Shown: piece after piece, positions 6,221-12,747 of the stretch
How the letters are laid out: the number at the start of each line of letters is the position of its first letter
Numbering within the stretch: position 1 is the stretch's first letter
From: an uncultured Muribaculaceae bacterium
GTDB lineage: Bacteria > Bacteroidota > Bacteroidia > Bacteroidales > Muribaculaceae
Length of the DNA: 14,327 nt
NCBI GenBank assembly: GCA_948788915.1
Contig: CAQFOZ010000052.1
Span: 1 to 14,327 of the forward strand
Direction of reading: 5' to 3'
The notes under the pieces: model-generated
The model's database searches: none
Told to the model about the DNA's origin: nothing
The model's input: only the letters and a program-made list of their open reading frames with translations
Position numbers and translations under genes: made by a program

Positions 6221-6523
6221 ATGGCAAAAGAATCAATGAAAGCCCGCGAGGTTAAGCGTCAGCGCATGGTGGCAAAGTATGCCGAGAAAAAAGCTGCACT
6301 CAAGAAAGCAGCCCTCGCTGATGCAGACGGCAATATCGATTATGATGCATTGACAAAACTTCAGAAGCTTCCGAAAAATGCTTCAAAAGTTCGTCTTCAT
6401 AATCGTTGCGAGATCACGGGTCGTCCAAAAGGATACATGCGTCAGTTCGGTATCTCAAGAATCCAGTTCCGTGAGATGGCGTCTGCCGGTCTTATCCCGG
6501 GCGTGAAGAAGGCAAGCTGGTAA
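6221..6523 (+). CDS. rpsN: 30S ribosomal protein uS14 (S14), long zinc-free form
   Basis: Small-subunit head protein, late in assembly. 100 residues from ATG 6221; an in-frame alternative start at 6161 lies inside rplE and is rejected. The sequence MAKESMKAREVKRQ through PGVKKASW is the long, E. coli-like type, not the short zinc-ribbon type: the C-terminal region (LHNRCEITGRPKGYMRQFG) has a single Cys63 and no CxxC pairs. It begins 1 nt after rplE and is followed by an 87-nt spacer with a small hairpin. Confidence 0.98.
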   Translation: MAKESMKAREVKRQRMVAKYAEKKAALKKAALADADGNIDYDALTKLQKLPKNASKVRLHNRCEITGRPKGYMRQFGISRIQFREMASAGLIPGVKKASW

Positions 6524-6571
6524 TCAGTTGGCCTTCTCCGGCATATATATAATAAATTGTGAGTATTAAAT

Positions 6572-6595
6572 ATTGTTCAGAATATCTGAATCAAT
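6572..6595 (+). promoter_or_regulatory. Hairpin between rpsN and rpsH
   Basis: ATTG-TTCAG (6572-6580) can pair with CTGAA-CAAT (6586-6595) with loop AATAT and one bulged T at 6591, a nine-pair helix ending 15 nt before the rpsH start. The rest of the 87-nt spacer (6524-6610) is A/T-rich with no clear promoter and no U-tract terminator. A role in S8 autoregulation or mRNA processing is possible but unproven. Confidence 0.4.
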
Positions 6596-6610
6596 TTAAC
6601 AAACAAAAAA

Positions 6611-7009
6611 ATGACTGATCCAATAGCAGATTATTTGACAAGACTGAGAAATGCCATTCGCGCAGGACACCGCGTGGTGGAAATTCCGTCTTCAAGAATG
6701 AAAAGGGAAATAACAAAAATCCTTTTCGAGCAGGGCTATATCCTCAACTACAAGTTTGAGGAGGGTAATACTCCTCAGGGTACTATCAAAATAGCTTTGA
6801 AGTATGATCCGATCGACAAGGTGAATGCTATCAAAAACCTTCACCGTGTGTCCCGTCCGGGTCTGCGTCAGTATACAGGTTATAAAGACATGCCACGTGT
6901 GCTTAACGGTCTCGGCATCGCCATCATTTCCACTTCACAGGGTGTGATGACAAACAAGGAGGCAAAAGAACGCAAGATCGGTGGCGAAGTATTGTGTTAC
7001 GTATATTAA
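6611..7009 (+). CDS. rpsH: 30S ribosomal protein uS8 (S8)
   Basis: Primary 16S rRNA-binding protein of the central domain; in E. coli it also represses the spc operon. 132 residues. It begins MTDPIADYLTRLRNA and has the conserved RNA-binding signature ISTSQGVMTNKEAKE (about residues 106-120) and C-terminal GGEVLCYVY. It starts after an 87-nt spacer, so translation is unlikely to be coupled to rpsN; the upstream bases are A-rich (AACAAACAAAAAA) with no Shine-Dalgarno sequence. It ends 12 nt before rplF. Confidence 0.98.
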   Translation: MTDPIADYLTRLRNAIRAGHRVVEIPSSRMKREITKILFEQGYILNYKFEEGNTPQGTIKIALKYDPIDKVNAIKNLHRVSRPGLRQYTGYKDMPRVLNGLGIAIISTSQGVMTNKEAKERKIGGEVLCYVY

Positions 7010-7010
7010 A

Positions 7011-7018
7011 AAGGAGGT
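7011..7018 (+). promoter_or_regulatory. Consensus Shine-Dalgarno sequence of rplF
   Basis: AAGGAGGT matches the canonical anti-Shine-Dalgarno sequence over eight bases, 3 nt before the rplF ATG at 7022 (4 nt from GGAGG). Spacing is slightly short. This is the second of only two strong sites in the window and is unexpected in Bacteroidota. Confidence 0.75.
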
Positions 7019-7021
7019 ATT

Positions 7022-7576
7022 ATGTCAAGAATTGGTAAATCACCCATCGCGATACCTGCCGGCGTAACCGTACAGGTTAAAGATAATGTAGTGACTGTAA
7101 AAGGTCCTAAGGGAGAACTGACCCAGGAGGTCAATCCTGATATCAAAGTAAGCCAGAAGGACGGACACGTTGTGCTTACACGTCCGACCGACGATCGCGA
7201 GCACCGCGCTCTGCACGGCCTTTACCGTGCGTTGATCCACAATATGGTTGTCGGAGTTTCAGAGGGCTATAAGAAAGAAATGGAACTTGTTGGTGTAGGT
7301 TATCGCGCCGCAGCTACAGGTCAGGTTCTTGAGCTCGCTCTTGGTTTTTCTCACGCTATCTATATCAAGCTTCCCAAGGAAATAAAGGTTGAAGCAAAGA
7401 CAGAACGAAACAAGAATCCGCTCATCATCCTTGAAAGCAGCGACAAACAGCTTCTTGGTCAGGTATGCGCAAAGATTCGTTCGCTTCGCAAGCCTGAACC
7501 TTACAAAGGTAAAGGTATTAAGTTTGTTGGCGAGATTATTCGTCGCAAATCAGGTAAATCAGCTAACGCCAAATAA
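7022..7576 (+). CDS. rplF: 50S ribosomal protein uL6 (L6)
   Basis: Large-subunit protein near the sarcin-ricin loop and factor-binding site, made of two repeated alpha/beta domains. 184 residues. It begins MSRIGKSPIAIPAGV with the VTVKGPKGELT strand, and the second domain ends with the signature LRKPEPYKGKGIKFVGEII. The start is marked by AAGGAGGT directly upstream, unlike its neighbours. It lies 12 nt after rpsH and 13 nt before rplR. Confidence 0.98.
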   Translation: MSRIGKSPIAIPAGVTVQVKDNVVTVKGPKGELTQEVNPDIKVSQKDGHVVLTRPTDDREHRALHGLYRALIHNMVVGVSEGYKKEMELVGVGYRAAATGQVLELALGFSHAIYIKLPKEIKVEAKTERNKNPLIILESSDKQLLGQVCAKIRSLRKPEPYKGKGIKFVGEIIRRKSGKSANAK

Positions 7577-7589
7577 AAATTGAGAAACT

Positions 7590-7931
7590 ATGATATCCAA
7601 AAAAGATAGAAGAATAAAAATCAAAAACCGCATACGCGGTAAGATTTCCGGCACTGCAGAGCGTCCTCGTATGAGCGTGTTCCGCAGTAACAAGGGAATT
7701 TATGTTCAGTTGATCGATGATTTGGCAGGTGCGACATTGTGCGCGGCTTCTTCAAAGGGTCTCGAGGGAGGCACAAAAACAGAGGTTGCTGCCAAGGTTG
7801 GTCAGGAGATAGCTAAGAGAGCTATGGAAAAAGGTATTGCTACAGTAGTTTTTGACCGTAACGGATATCTTTTCCATGGTAGAGTAAAATCATTGGCAGA
7901 TGCAGCCCGCGAGGGTGGTCTTAAATTTTAA
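7590..7931 (+). CDS. rplR: 50S ribosomal protein uL18 (L18)
   Basis: 5S rRNA-binding protein that, with uL5, carries 5S rRNA into the central protuberance. 113 residues. The N-terminal basic tail (KKDRRIKIKNRIRGKISG) leads into RPRMSVFRSNKGIYVQLIDD, and the C-terminus has VVFDRNGYLFHGRVKSLADAAREGGLKF, all family hallmarks. It is 13 nt after rplF and 6 nt before rpsE, with no Shine-Dalgarno sequence. Confidence 0.98.
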   Translation: MISKKDRRIKIKNRIRGKISGTAERPRMSVFRSNKGIYVQLIDDLAGATLCAASSKGLEGGTKTEVAAKVGQEIAKRAMEKGIATVVFDRNGYLFHGRVKSLADAAREGGLKF

Positions 7932-7937
7932 ACGATC

Positions 7938-8459
7938 ATGGCAAAAAGAAATAACAGAGTTAAGTCCACAAATGATTTGGAATTGAAAGACCGTTTGGTA
8001 GCCATCAACCGTGTTACCAAAGTAACCAAGGGTGGTCGTGCTTTCAGTTTCGCAGCTATCACTGTGGTAGGAGATGAGAACGGTATCATCGGTTGGGGGC
8101 TTGGTAAGGCCAACGAGGTTACCGCCGCAATTGCCAAAGGTGTTGAGACAGCTAAGAAGAATCTTATTAAAGTCCCCGTTTATAAAGGTACAATCCCTCA
8201 TGAGGTATCAGCAAAATTCGGTGGCTCAAGAATCTTCCTGAAACCTGCATCCGAAGGTACCGGAGTAAAAGCCGGTGGTGCTATGCGTGCTGTCCTCGAG
8301 AGTGTCGGTATCACAGACGTGCTTGCAAAGTCAAAGGGTAGCTCAAACCCCCACAACCTTGTGAAAGCTACAATTGCAGCTCTCGATGAGCTTCGTAGCC
8401 CGGCTCAGGTGGCTCAGAACCGCGGTGTGTCTGTAGAAAAAGTGTTTAACGGAAAATAA
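7938..8459 (+). CDS. rpsE: 30S ribosomal protein uS5 (S5)
   Basis: Small-subunit protein important for decoding fidelity and mRNA entry. 173 residues. The N-terminal double-stranded RNA-binding domain includes the INRVTKVTKGGRAFSF loop (about residues 23-38), the equivalent of the loop where spectinomycin-resistance changes map in other bacteria; no obvious resistance deletion is seen. GWGLGKANEV and the C-terminal KGSSNPHNLVKATIAAL are conserved. It is 6 nt after rplR and 10 nt before rpmD. Minus-strand frames at 7890-8201 and 7928-8137 are shadows. Confidence 0.98.
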   Translation: MAKRNNRVKSTNDLELKDRLVAINRVTKVTKGGRAFSFAAITVVGDENGIIGWGLGKANEVTAAIAKGVETAKKNLIKVPVYKGTIPHEVSAKFGGSRIFLKPASEGTGVKAGGAMRAVLESVGITDVLAKSKGSSNPHNLVKATIAALDELRSPAQVAQNRGVSVEKVFNGK

Positions 8460-8469
8460 GCGCATAGAT

Positions 8470-8649
8470 ATGGCACAGATAAAAATAACACAAATCAAGA
8501 GCCGCATTAATGCTCCGAAGAATCAGAAACTCACACTCGATGCACTTGGCATTCGCAAAATGAACCATTCTGTGGTAAAAGAGGATTGTGCTTCAATTTT
8601 GGGAATGGTAAAAAAAGTTCATCACTTAGTGAAAGTTGAAAAACTCTAA
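8470..8649 (+). CDS. rpmD: 50S ribosomal protein uL30 (L30)
   Basis: Small non-universal large-subunit protein that contacts 23S rRNA domain II. The frame is 59 codons, the usual length. The translation begins MAQIKITQIKSRIN and has the family core LDALGIRKMNHSVV and a C-terminal MVKKVHHLVKVE segment. Position between rpsE and rplO is the conserved spc order. Its start is 10 nt after rpsE and its stop is 10 nt before rplO. Confidence 0.97.
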   Translation: MAQIKITQIKSRINAPKNQKLTLDALGIRKMNHSVVKEDCASILGMVKKVHHLVKVEKL

Positions 8650-8659
8650 AATCAGCGAA

Positions 8660-9106
8660 ATGGAATTACATAACTTACAGCCGGCTGTCGGCTCCAATAA
8701 GAAGAACAAGAGAGTAGGTCGTGGTCCGGGTTCGGGTTACGGCGGCACTTCCACCCGCGGTCACAAGGGTGCTAAGTCTCGTTCCGGTTATTCTCACAAG
8801 GTAGGTTTTGAAGGTGGTCAGATGCCTTTGCAGCGTCGTGTGCCCAAATTCGGTTTCAAGAACATTAACCGAGTTGAATACAAAGCTATCAACCTTGATG
8901 CTCTCGAAACTTTGGCAGCAGCTCAGAACCTCGCTAAAATTACAGTTGAGGATCTCCGCAATGCCGGCCTCGTGAACAAGAAATCTTTGGTTAAAGTGCT
9001 GGGTAACGGCGCTGTGACCCGTGCTCTTGAGGTAGAGGCCAATGCATTCTCAAAAGCTGCCGAGGATGCTATCGTAGCGGCAGGAGGCACCGTAACAAAA
9101 AAATAA
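8660..9106 (+). CDS. rplO: 50S ribosomal protein uL15 (L15)
   Basis: Large-subunit assembly protein with a long basic extension threading through 23S rRNA. 148 residues from ATG 8660. A TTG at 8636 extends the frame upstream but overlaps rpmD and is not supported by family length. The N-terminal glycine/arginine-rich extension (GRGPGSGYGGTSTRGHKGAK) is followed by GFEGGQMPLQRRVPKFGF and the C-terminal alpha/beta domain. It lies 12 nt upstream of secY. Confidence 0.98.
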   Translation: MELHNLQPAVGSNKKNKRVGRGPGSGYGGTSTRGHKGAKSRSGYSHKVGFEGGQMPLQRRVPKFGFKNINRVEYKAINLDALETLAAAQNLAKITVEDLRNAGLVNKKSLVKVLGNGAVTRALEVEANAFSKAAEDAIVAAGGTVTKK

Positions 9107-9118
9107 CAACTTTTTACA

Positions 9119-10456
9119 ATGGGATTTACTAAAACAATAAAAAATATCTGGAGCGTTGAAGATCTTCGCAAAAGAATAGGTATCACTCTTCTTCTTGTGA
9201 TTATCTATCGCTTCGGGTGCTACGTGGTTCTTCCGGGGATAAACCCGGATGAGCTCATGGCGCTTAAGAATTTCACTGCCGACGGCCTGATGCAGCTTCT
9301 CGATATGTTCTCGGGAGGTGCGTTCTCCCAGGCTTCCATTTTTGCGCTTGGTATCATGCCTTATATCACTGCTTCCATCGTGATTCAGTTGCTTGGCATG
9401 GTGCTTCCGGCATTTCAGAAAATGCAACGTGAGGGTGAGAGCGGAAGAATGAAGCTCAACCAGTATACACGCTATCTGACAGTGTTGATTCTTGTGCTCC
9501 AGGGTCCTGCCTACCTAATGAACCTCAAATATCAGGTTCAGGCGGCCGGAGGCCATGTAGAGATGGGCTTTATGACAATTATTTTTATGACAATTGTCCT
9601 TGCTGCTGGCTCCATGTTTATCATGTGGCTTGGTGAAAGAATCGATCAGAAAGGTGTAGGAAACGGTATTTCGTTTATCATTCTTATCGGTATTATAGCC
9701 CGTTTGCCCGAAGCATTCTTCCAGGAATTTACAGGACGTTTGATGAATGCACAGGCCGGTGGTCTGGTGCTCTTCCTCGTGGAGATCATCATCCTGCTTG
9801 CCGTGATTGCCGGAGCAGTGCTTCTTGTGCAGGGTACAAGAAAGGTGCCTGTACAGTATGCAAAGCGCGTTGTAGGCAACAAGCAATATGGCGGCGCCCG
9901 CCAGTACATTCCTTTGAAAGTGAATGCAGCCGGAGTTATGCCGATCATTTTTGCACAGGCAATTATGTTTATCCCTGTCACTTTGGTTGGCTTCAGCACA
10001 AGTCACACCGGATTTTTCGGAGCGTTGACTGACATGTATGGCTTCTGGTATAACCTTATCTACTTTATAATGATTGTTGCGTTTACATATTTTTACACGG
10101 CTATCACGGTGCGTCCGGCACAGATGGCGGAGGATATGAAACGCAATAACGGCTTCATCCCCGGAATAAAACCGGGTAAGCCGACAGTAGATTATCTCGA
10201 TTCGATTATGTCGCGTATCACTTTGCCGGGATCATTGTTCCTCGGTATTGTGGCCATTCTTCCGGCTATTGCCCACATATGCGGATTGAACCGTAACTTC
10301 GCATCCTTCTTTGGTGGCACGTCGTTGCTGATTCTTGTTGGTGTGATTCTCGATACACTCCGTATTATTGAGGGACATTTGCTTATGCGCAATTATGACG
10401 GTCTGATGAAGGACGGTAGAATCAAAGGACGTACAACAGGCAACAGTGCCTTCTGA
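9119..10456 (+). CDS. secY: Protein translocase channel subunit SecY
   Basis: Pore subunit of the SecYEG inner-membrane translocon, working with SecA for secretion and with the ribosome for membrane insertion. 445 residues with ten hydrophobic segments, roughly at 20-38, 72-95, 118-136, 150-172, 181-199, 215-237, 267-290, 309-330, 367-388 and 398-416. Signature stretches include GIMPYITASIVIQLLGMV, the cytosolic loop VPVQYAKRVVG and the loop FIPGIKPG before segment nine. Lys351 in that loop replaces the Arg357 of E. coli. The TGA stop is followed at once by an in-frame TAA, a tandem stop. It is 12 nt after rplO; map, not adk, follows. Confidence 0.98.
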   Translation: MGFTKTIKNIWSVEDLRKRIGITLLLVIIYRFGCYVVLPGINPDELMALKNFTADGLMQLLDMFSGGAFSQASIFALGIMPYITASIVIQLLGMVLPAFQKMQREGESGRMKLNQYTRYLTVLILVLQGPAYLMNLKYQVQAAGGHVEMGFMTIIFMTIVLAAGSMFIMWLGERIDQKGVGNGISFIILIGIIARLPEAFFQEFTGRLMNAQAGGLVLFLVEIIILLAVIAGAVLLVQGTRKVPVQYAKRVVGNKQYGGARQYIPLKVNAAGVMPIIFAQAIMFIPVTLVGFSTSHTGFFGALTDMYGFWYNLIYFIMIVAFTYFYTAITVRPAQMAEDMKRNNGFIPGIKPGKPTVDYLDSIMSRITLPGSLFLGIVAILPAIAHICGLNRNFASFFGGTSLLILVGVILDTLRIIEGHLLMRNYDGLMKDGRIKGRTTGNSAF

Positions 10457-10484
10457 TAATTGTAACTTGTAGGCTAATTGATAT

Positions 10485-11264
10485 ATGATTTATCTCAAGA
10501 CTGCAGAGGAAATCGAGAAGTTGGCAAAGGCTTGCGATCTTGTTAGCCGTACACTGGGTGAAGTAGCCAAATGGGTTGTCCCCGGTGTGTCAACTCTTAA
10601 ACTGGATACCATTGCAAGAGAGTTTATCCTCGATAACGGGGGTAAACCCTCCTGTTTGGGTTATCACGGTTTCCCTGGTACTCTGTGCATAGAGGTCAAC
10701 GAGATGGTGGTGCATGGCTTCCCTTCAGATTATGTCCTGAAAGAAGGAGATATTGTCGGGACGGATTGTGTGGCTGAACTTGACGGTTTTCACGGAGATT
10801 CCTGCTACACATTTCCGGTGGGCGAGATAGATGAGAAGACTGCTGCTCTGCTGCGAGTTACCAAAGAATCCTTATATAAGGGCATAGAGGCGGCAAAAGC
10901 AGGGAAACGAATCGGAGATATCTCGAATGCCGTACAGACATATTGCGAGCATCACGGATATAGTGTGGTTCGGGAAATGTGTGGGCATGGTATTGGCAAG
11001 AGCATGCACGAAGACCCTGAGGTGCCGAATTACGGTCGCCGAGGAATAGGTCCGGTGTTAAAGCCAGGCATGTGCATAGCGATAGAACCGATGATCAATC
11101 TTGGTAGCAAGAATATAGTTGTTATGAGAGATGGCTGGCAATGTCGAACGAAGGATCGAAAACCTTCCGCACATTTCGAGCATACTATTGTGATAACTGA
11201 TTCTGAGCCCAGAATCCTCACTACATTTAATTATATCGAGGAATCTCTTGCCAAGCGACAGTGA
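10485..11264 (+). CDS. map: Type I methionine aminopeptidase
   Basis: Cytosolic metalloenzyme that removes the initiator methionine from nascent chains. 259 residues, with no N-terminal extension, so type Ia. All five metal ligands are present: Asp94, Asp105, His168, Glu201 and Glu232, matching E. coli Asp97, Asp108, His171, Glu204 and Glu235; His77 (VVHGFP) matches the catalytic His79. Motifs seen are DGFHGDS, CGHGIGKSMHE, AIEPMI and FEHTIVIT. It lies 28 nt after secY and 36 nt before infA. Many bacteria have adk between secY and map; here it is absent from this position. Confidence 0.98.
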   Translation: MIYLKTAEEIEKLAKACDLVSRTLGEVAKWVVPGVSTLKLDTIAREFILDNGGKPSCLGYHGFPGTLCIEVNEMVVHGFPSDYVLKEGDIVGTDCVAELDGFHGDSCYTFPVGEIDEKTAALLRVTKESLYKGIEAAKAGKRIGDISNAVQTYCEHHGYSVVREMCGHGIGKSMHEDPEVPNYGRRGIGPVLKPGMCIAIEPMINLGSKNIVVMRDGWQCRTKDRKPSAHFEHTIVITDSEPRILTTFNYIEESLAKRQ

Positions 11265-11300
11265 GTGACAGTAGAGAGATAAATTGAACATTTGAATTAT

Positions 11301-11519
11301 ATGGCTAAACAGGCAGCAATAGAGATTGACGGAGTGATTCTCGAGGCATTGTCAAATGCAATGTTTAAGGTTGAGCTTGAGAACGGGCATGAAATAACAG
11401 CTCATATATCAGGTAAAATGAGAATGCACTATATCAAAATTCTTCCGGGCGACAAGGTGAAGGTGGAGATGTCTCCATATGATCTGAGTAAAGGAAGAAT
11501 ATCATTCAGATATAAGTAA
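11301..11519 (+). CDS. infA: Translation initiation factor IF1
   Basis: Binds the 30S A site during initiation and supports IF2 and IF3. 72 residues from ATG 11301, exactly the family's usual length; an upstream TTG at 11292 is rejected for that reason. The OB-fold sequence includes DGVILEALSNAMFKVELENG, AHISGKMRMHYIKILPGDKV and the C-terminal LSKGRISFRYK. It lies 12 nt before rpmJ. No Shine-Dalgarno sequence. Confidence 0.98.
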   Translation: MAKQAAIEIDGVILEALSNAMFKVELENGHEITAHISGKMRMHYIKILPGDKVKVEMSPYDLSKGRISFRYK

Positions 11520-11531
11520 AATAATAAAGAT

Positions 11532-11648
11532 ATGAAAGTTAGAGCATCAGTGAAGAAACGTACCGCCGACAGCAAGATTGTACGTCGCAAAGGACGCCTT
11601 TACGTAATCAACAAAAAGAACCCTAAATTTAAAACTCGTCAAGGTTGA
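11532..11648 (+). CDS. rpmJ: 50S ribosomal protein bL36 (L36), zinc-free form
   Basis: Very small large-subunit protein involved in late folding of 23S rRNA. The frame gives 38 residues, from MKVRASVKKRTADSKIV to KFKTRQG. The canonical zinc-ribbon Cys/His ligands are all missing, there being no cysteine at all, so this is the so-called C-minus type. It is 12 nt after infA and followed by a 162-nt non-coding gap, so it is probably the last gene of the spc-type block. Confidence 0.96.
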   Translation: MKVRASVKKRTADSKIVRRKGRLYVINKKNPKFKTRQG

Positions 11649-11732
11649 TATTCGCGCAGTCGTTGCACCTCGGTTAATGTTTGTGCAAGAGGGGAATAAA
11701 TTTTATGATATAACTTGCCCCGAAATGATTGT

Positions 11733-11774
11733 ATGCGTTAAAAATTGACTATTAAATTTTCAATTTAAACGCAT
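11733..11774 (+). promoter_or_regulatory. Imperfect hairpin between rpmJ and rpsM
   Basis: ATGCGTTAAAAATTGA (11733-11748) can pair with TCAATTTAAACGCAT (11760-11774) around an 11-nt A/T loop, with one extra base and one mismatch. No U-tract follows, so an intrinsic terminator is not supported. It sits just before the rpsM promoter box and overlaps the expected -33 region, so it could be an operator. Nothing else clear is seen in 11649-11732. Confidence 0.4.
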
Positions 11775-11788
11775 GATTATTAACTTTG
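11758..11788 (+). promoter_or_regulatory. Candidate Bacteroidota promoter of rpsM (alpha operon)
   Basis: The -7 box TAACTTTG (11781-11788) fits TAnnTTTG fully; TTTC at 11758-11761, 19 nt upstream, is a 3-of-4 match to the TTTG -33 box. Initiation about 7 nt downstream would leave a very short leader, since the rpsM ATG is at 11811. Position between rpmJ and rpsM is the usual start of the alpha operon. Confidence 0.65.
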
Positions 11789-11810
11789 CAATAAAATTTG
11801 CAGATATAAT

Positions 11811-12191
11811 ATGGCAGTAAGAATTGTCGGCGTTGACTTGCCGCAAAATAAAAGAGGCGAAATTGCCTTGACTTACATCTACGGAATAGGCCGTAGCGCT
11901 GCGAACACTATCCTTACAAAGGCTGGTGTTGATCGCGATATCAAAGTCAAAGACTGGACAGACGACCAGGCGGCAGCTGTCCGTGAGGTTATCCAGCGTG
12001 ACTACAAAGTGGAGGGTGATCTCCGTTCTGAAATACAGTTGAATATTAAGCGTCTGATGGATATCGGTTGCTATCGTGGAATCCGTCATCGTATCGGTTT
12101 GCCTTTGCGCGGACAGAGCACAAAGAACAATGCCCGTACACGTAAGGGACGTAAGAAAACAGTTGCTAACAAGAAAAAAGCTACTAAGTAA
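11811..12191 (+). CDS. rpsM: 30S ribosomal protein uS13 (S13)
   Basis: Small-subunit head protein that forms intersubunit bridges with uL5 and contacts P-site tRNA through its C-terminal tail. 126 residues. It begins MAVRIVGVDLPQNKRGEIAL and carries the helix-two-turn-helix region and the signature YRGIRHRIGLPLRGQ plus the basic tail (NNARTRKGRKKT). It is the first gene after the promoter box at 11781-11788, with a short leader and no Shine-Dalgarno sequence; rpsK follows 15 nt later. The minus-strand frame 11760-12278 is a shadow. Confidence 0.98.
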   Translation: MAVRIVGVDLPQNKRGEIALTYIYGIGRSAANTILTKAGVDRDIKVKDWTDDQAAAVREVIQRDYKVEGDLRSEIQLNIKRLMDIGCYRGIRHRIGLPLRGQSTKNNARTRKGRKKTVANKKKATK

Positions 12192-12206
12192 AATAATTAT
12201 TAAAGT

Positions 12207-12596
12207 ATGGCAAAAAAGACAGTCGCATCTAAAAAGAGGAATGTCAAGGTTGACGGAACAGGTCAGCTTCATGTGCATAGCTCTTTCAACAACATCATTG
12301 TGTGTCTTGCCAATGGTGAGGGTCAGGTTATTTCCTGGTCATCAGCCGGCAAAATGGGCTTCCGCGGCTCAAAGAAGAACACACCCTATGCAGCCCAGAT
12401 GGCAGCGCAGGATTGCGCTAAAGTTGCATATGACCTTGGCTTGCGTAAAGTTAAGGCTTATGTTAAAGGTCCGGGCAATGGTCGTGAATCAGCAATACGT
12501 ACCGTACATGGTGCAGGTATAGAGGTTACGGAGATTGTAGACGTTACACCGCTACCGCACAACGGTTGCCGTCCTCCTAAAAGAAGGAGAGTATAA
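12207..12596 (+). CDS. rpsK: 30S ribosomal protein uS11 (S11)
   Basis: Small-subunit platform protein that helps form the mRNA exit channel and E site. 129 residues. A lysine-rich N-terminus leads into GQLHVHSSFNNIIVCLANG, then SSAGKMGFRGSKKNTPYAAQ and the C-terminal PHNGCRPPKRRRV. Asn119-Gly120 corresponds to the site where E. coli S11 carries isoaspartate (family knowledge). It is 15 nt after rpsM. A 151-nt spacer separates it from rpsD, longer than most gaps in the cluster. Confidence 0.98.
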   Translation: MAKKTVASKKRNVKVDGTGQLHVHSSFNNIIVCLANGEGQVISWSSAGKMGFRGSKKNTPYAAQMAAQDCAKVAYDLGLRKVKAYVKGPGNGRESAIRTVHGAGIEVTEIVDVTPLPHNGCRPPKRRRV

Positions 12597-12747
12597 TTAT
12601 CGATAATAATCATAGAATATCAGATTAATATCTAATTTCTCTGATCCGAGCCTTGAATGCGAATAGATTGTCAGCATCACTTTCTCTCGACAATCGCGGC
12701 TGCGCTAAGAGGAAACAGGTGAAGAGAAGATAAAAAAGAAAAAAGAA
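12597..12747 (+). promoter_or_regulatory. Leader-like spacer upstream of rpsD
   Basis: This 151-nt gap has no gene. It can form two simple hairpins: ATCAGA/TCTGAT (12619-12624 with 12640-12645) and GATTGTC/GACAATC (12666-12672 with 12689-12695, 16-nt loop). The last 28 nt are nearly pure purine (GAAGAGAAGATAAAAAAG and on). No convincing TAnnTTTG box is seen. Since uS4 autoregulates its own mRNA in E. coli and B. subtilis, a uS4-responsive leader is a reasonable guess. Confidence 0.4.

Noticed and set aside
9515..10006. 163-codon minus-strand open frame inside secY
   Set aside because: It lies wholly antisense to a complete, unmistakable secY, and its translation is Cys/His-rich low-quality sequence with no family I recognise.
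11711..11718. TAACTTGC as a further promoter box in the rpmJ-rpsM gap
   Set aside because: It lacks the third T of TAnnTTTG and has no -33 partner; the full match at 11781-11788 is better placed.
11760..12278. 172-codon minus-strand open frame over rpsM
   Set aside because: Antisense to intact rpsM and its promoter; no recognisable protein features. The same reasoning removes 2084-2533, 2346-2639, 3071-3370, 3141-3608, 7890-8201, 9050-9427, 13012-13371 and 13535-14047 on the minus strand.
12076..12522. 148-codon plus-strand frame spanning rpsM and rpsK
   Set aside because: It is a frame-shifted shadow of two complete ribosomal-protein genes with full-length correct frames.
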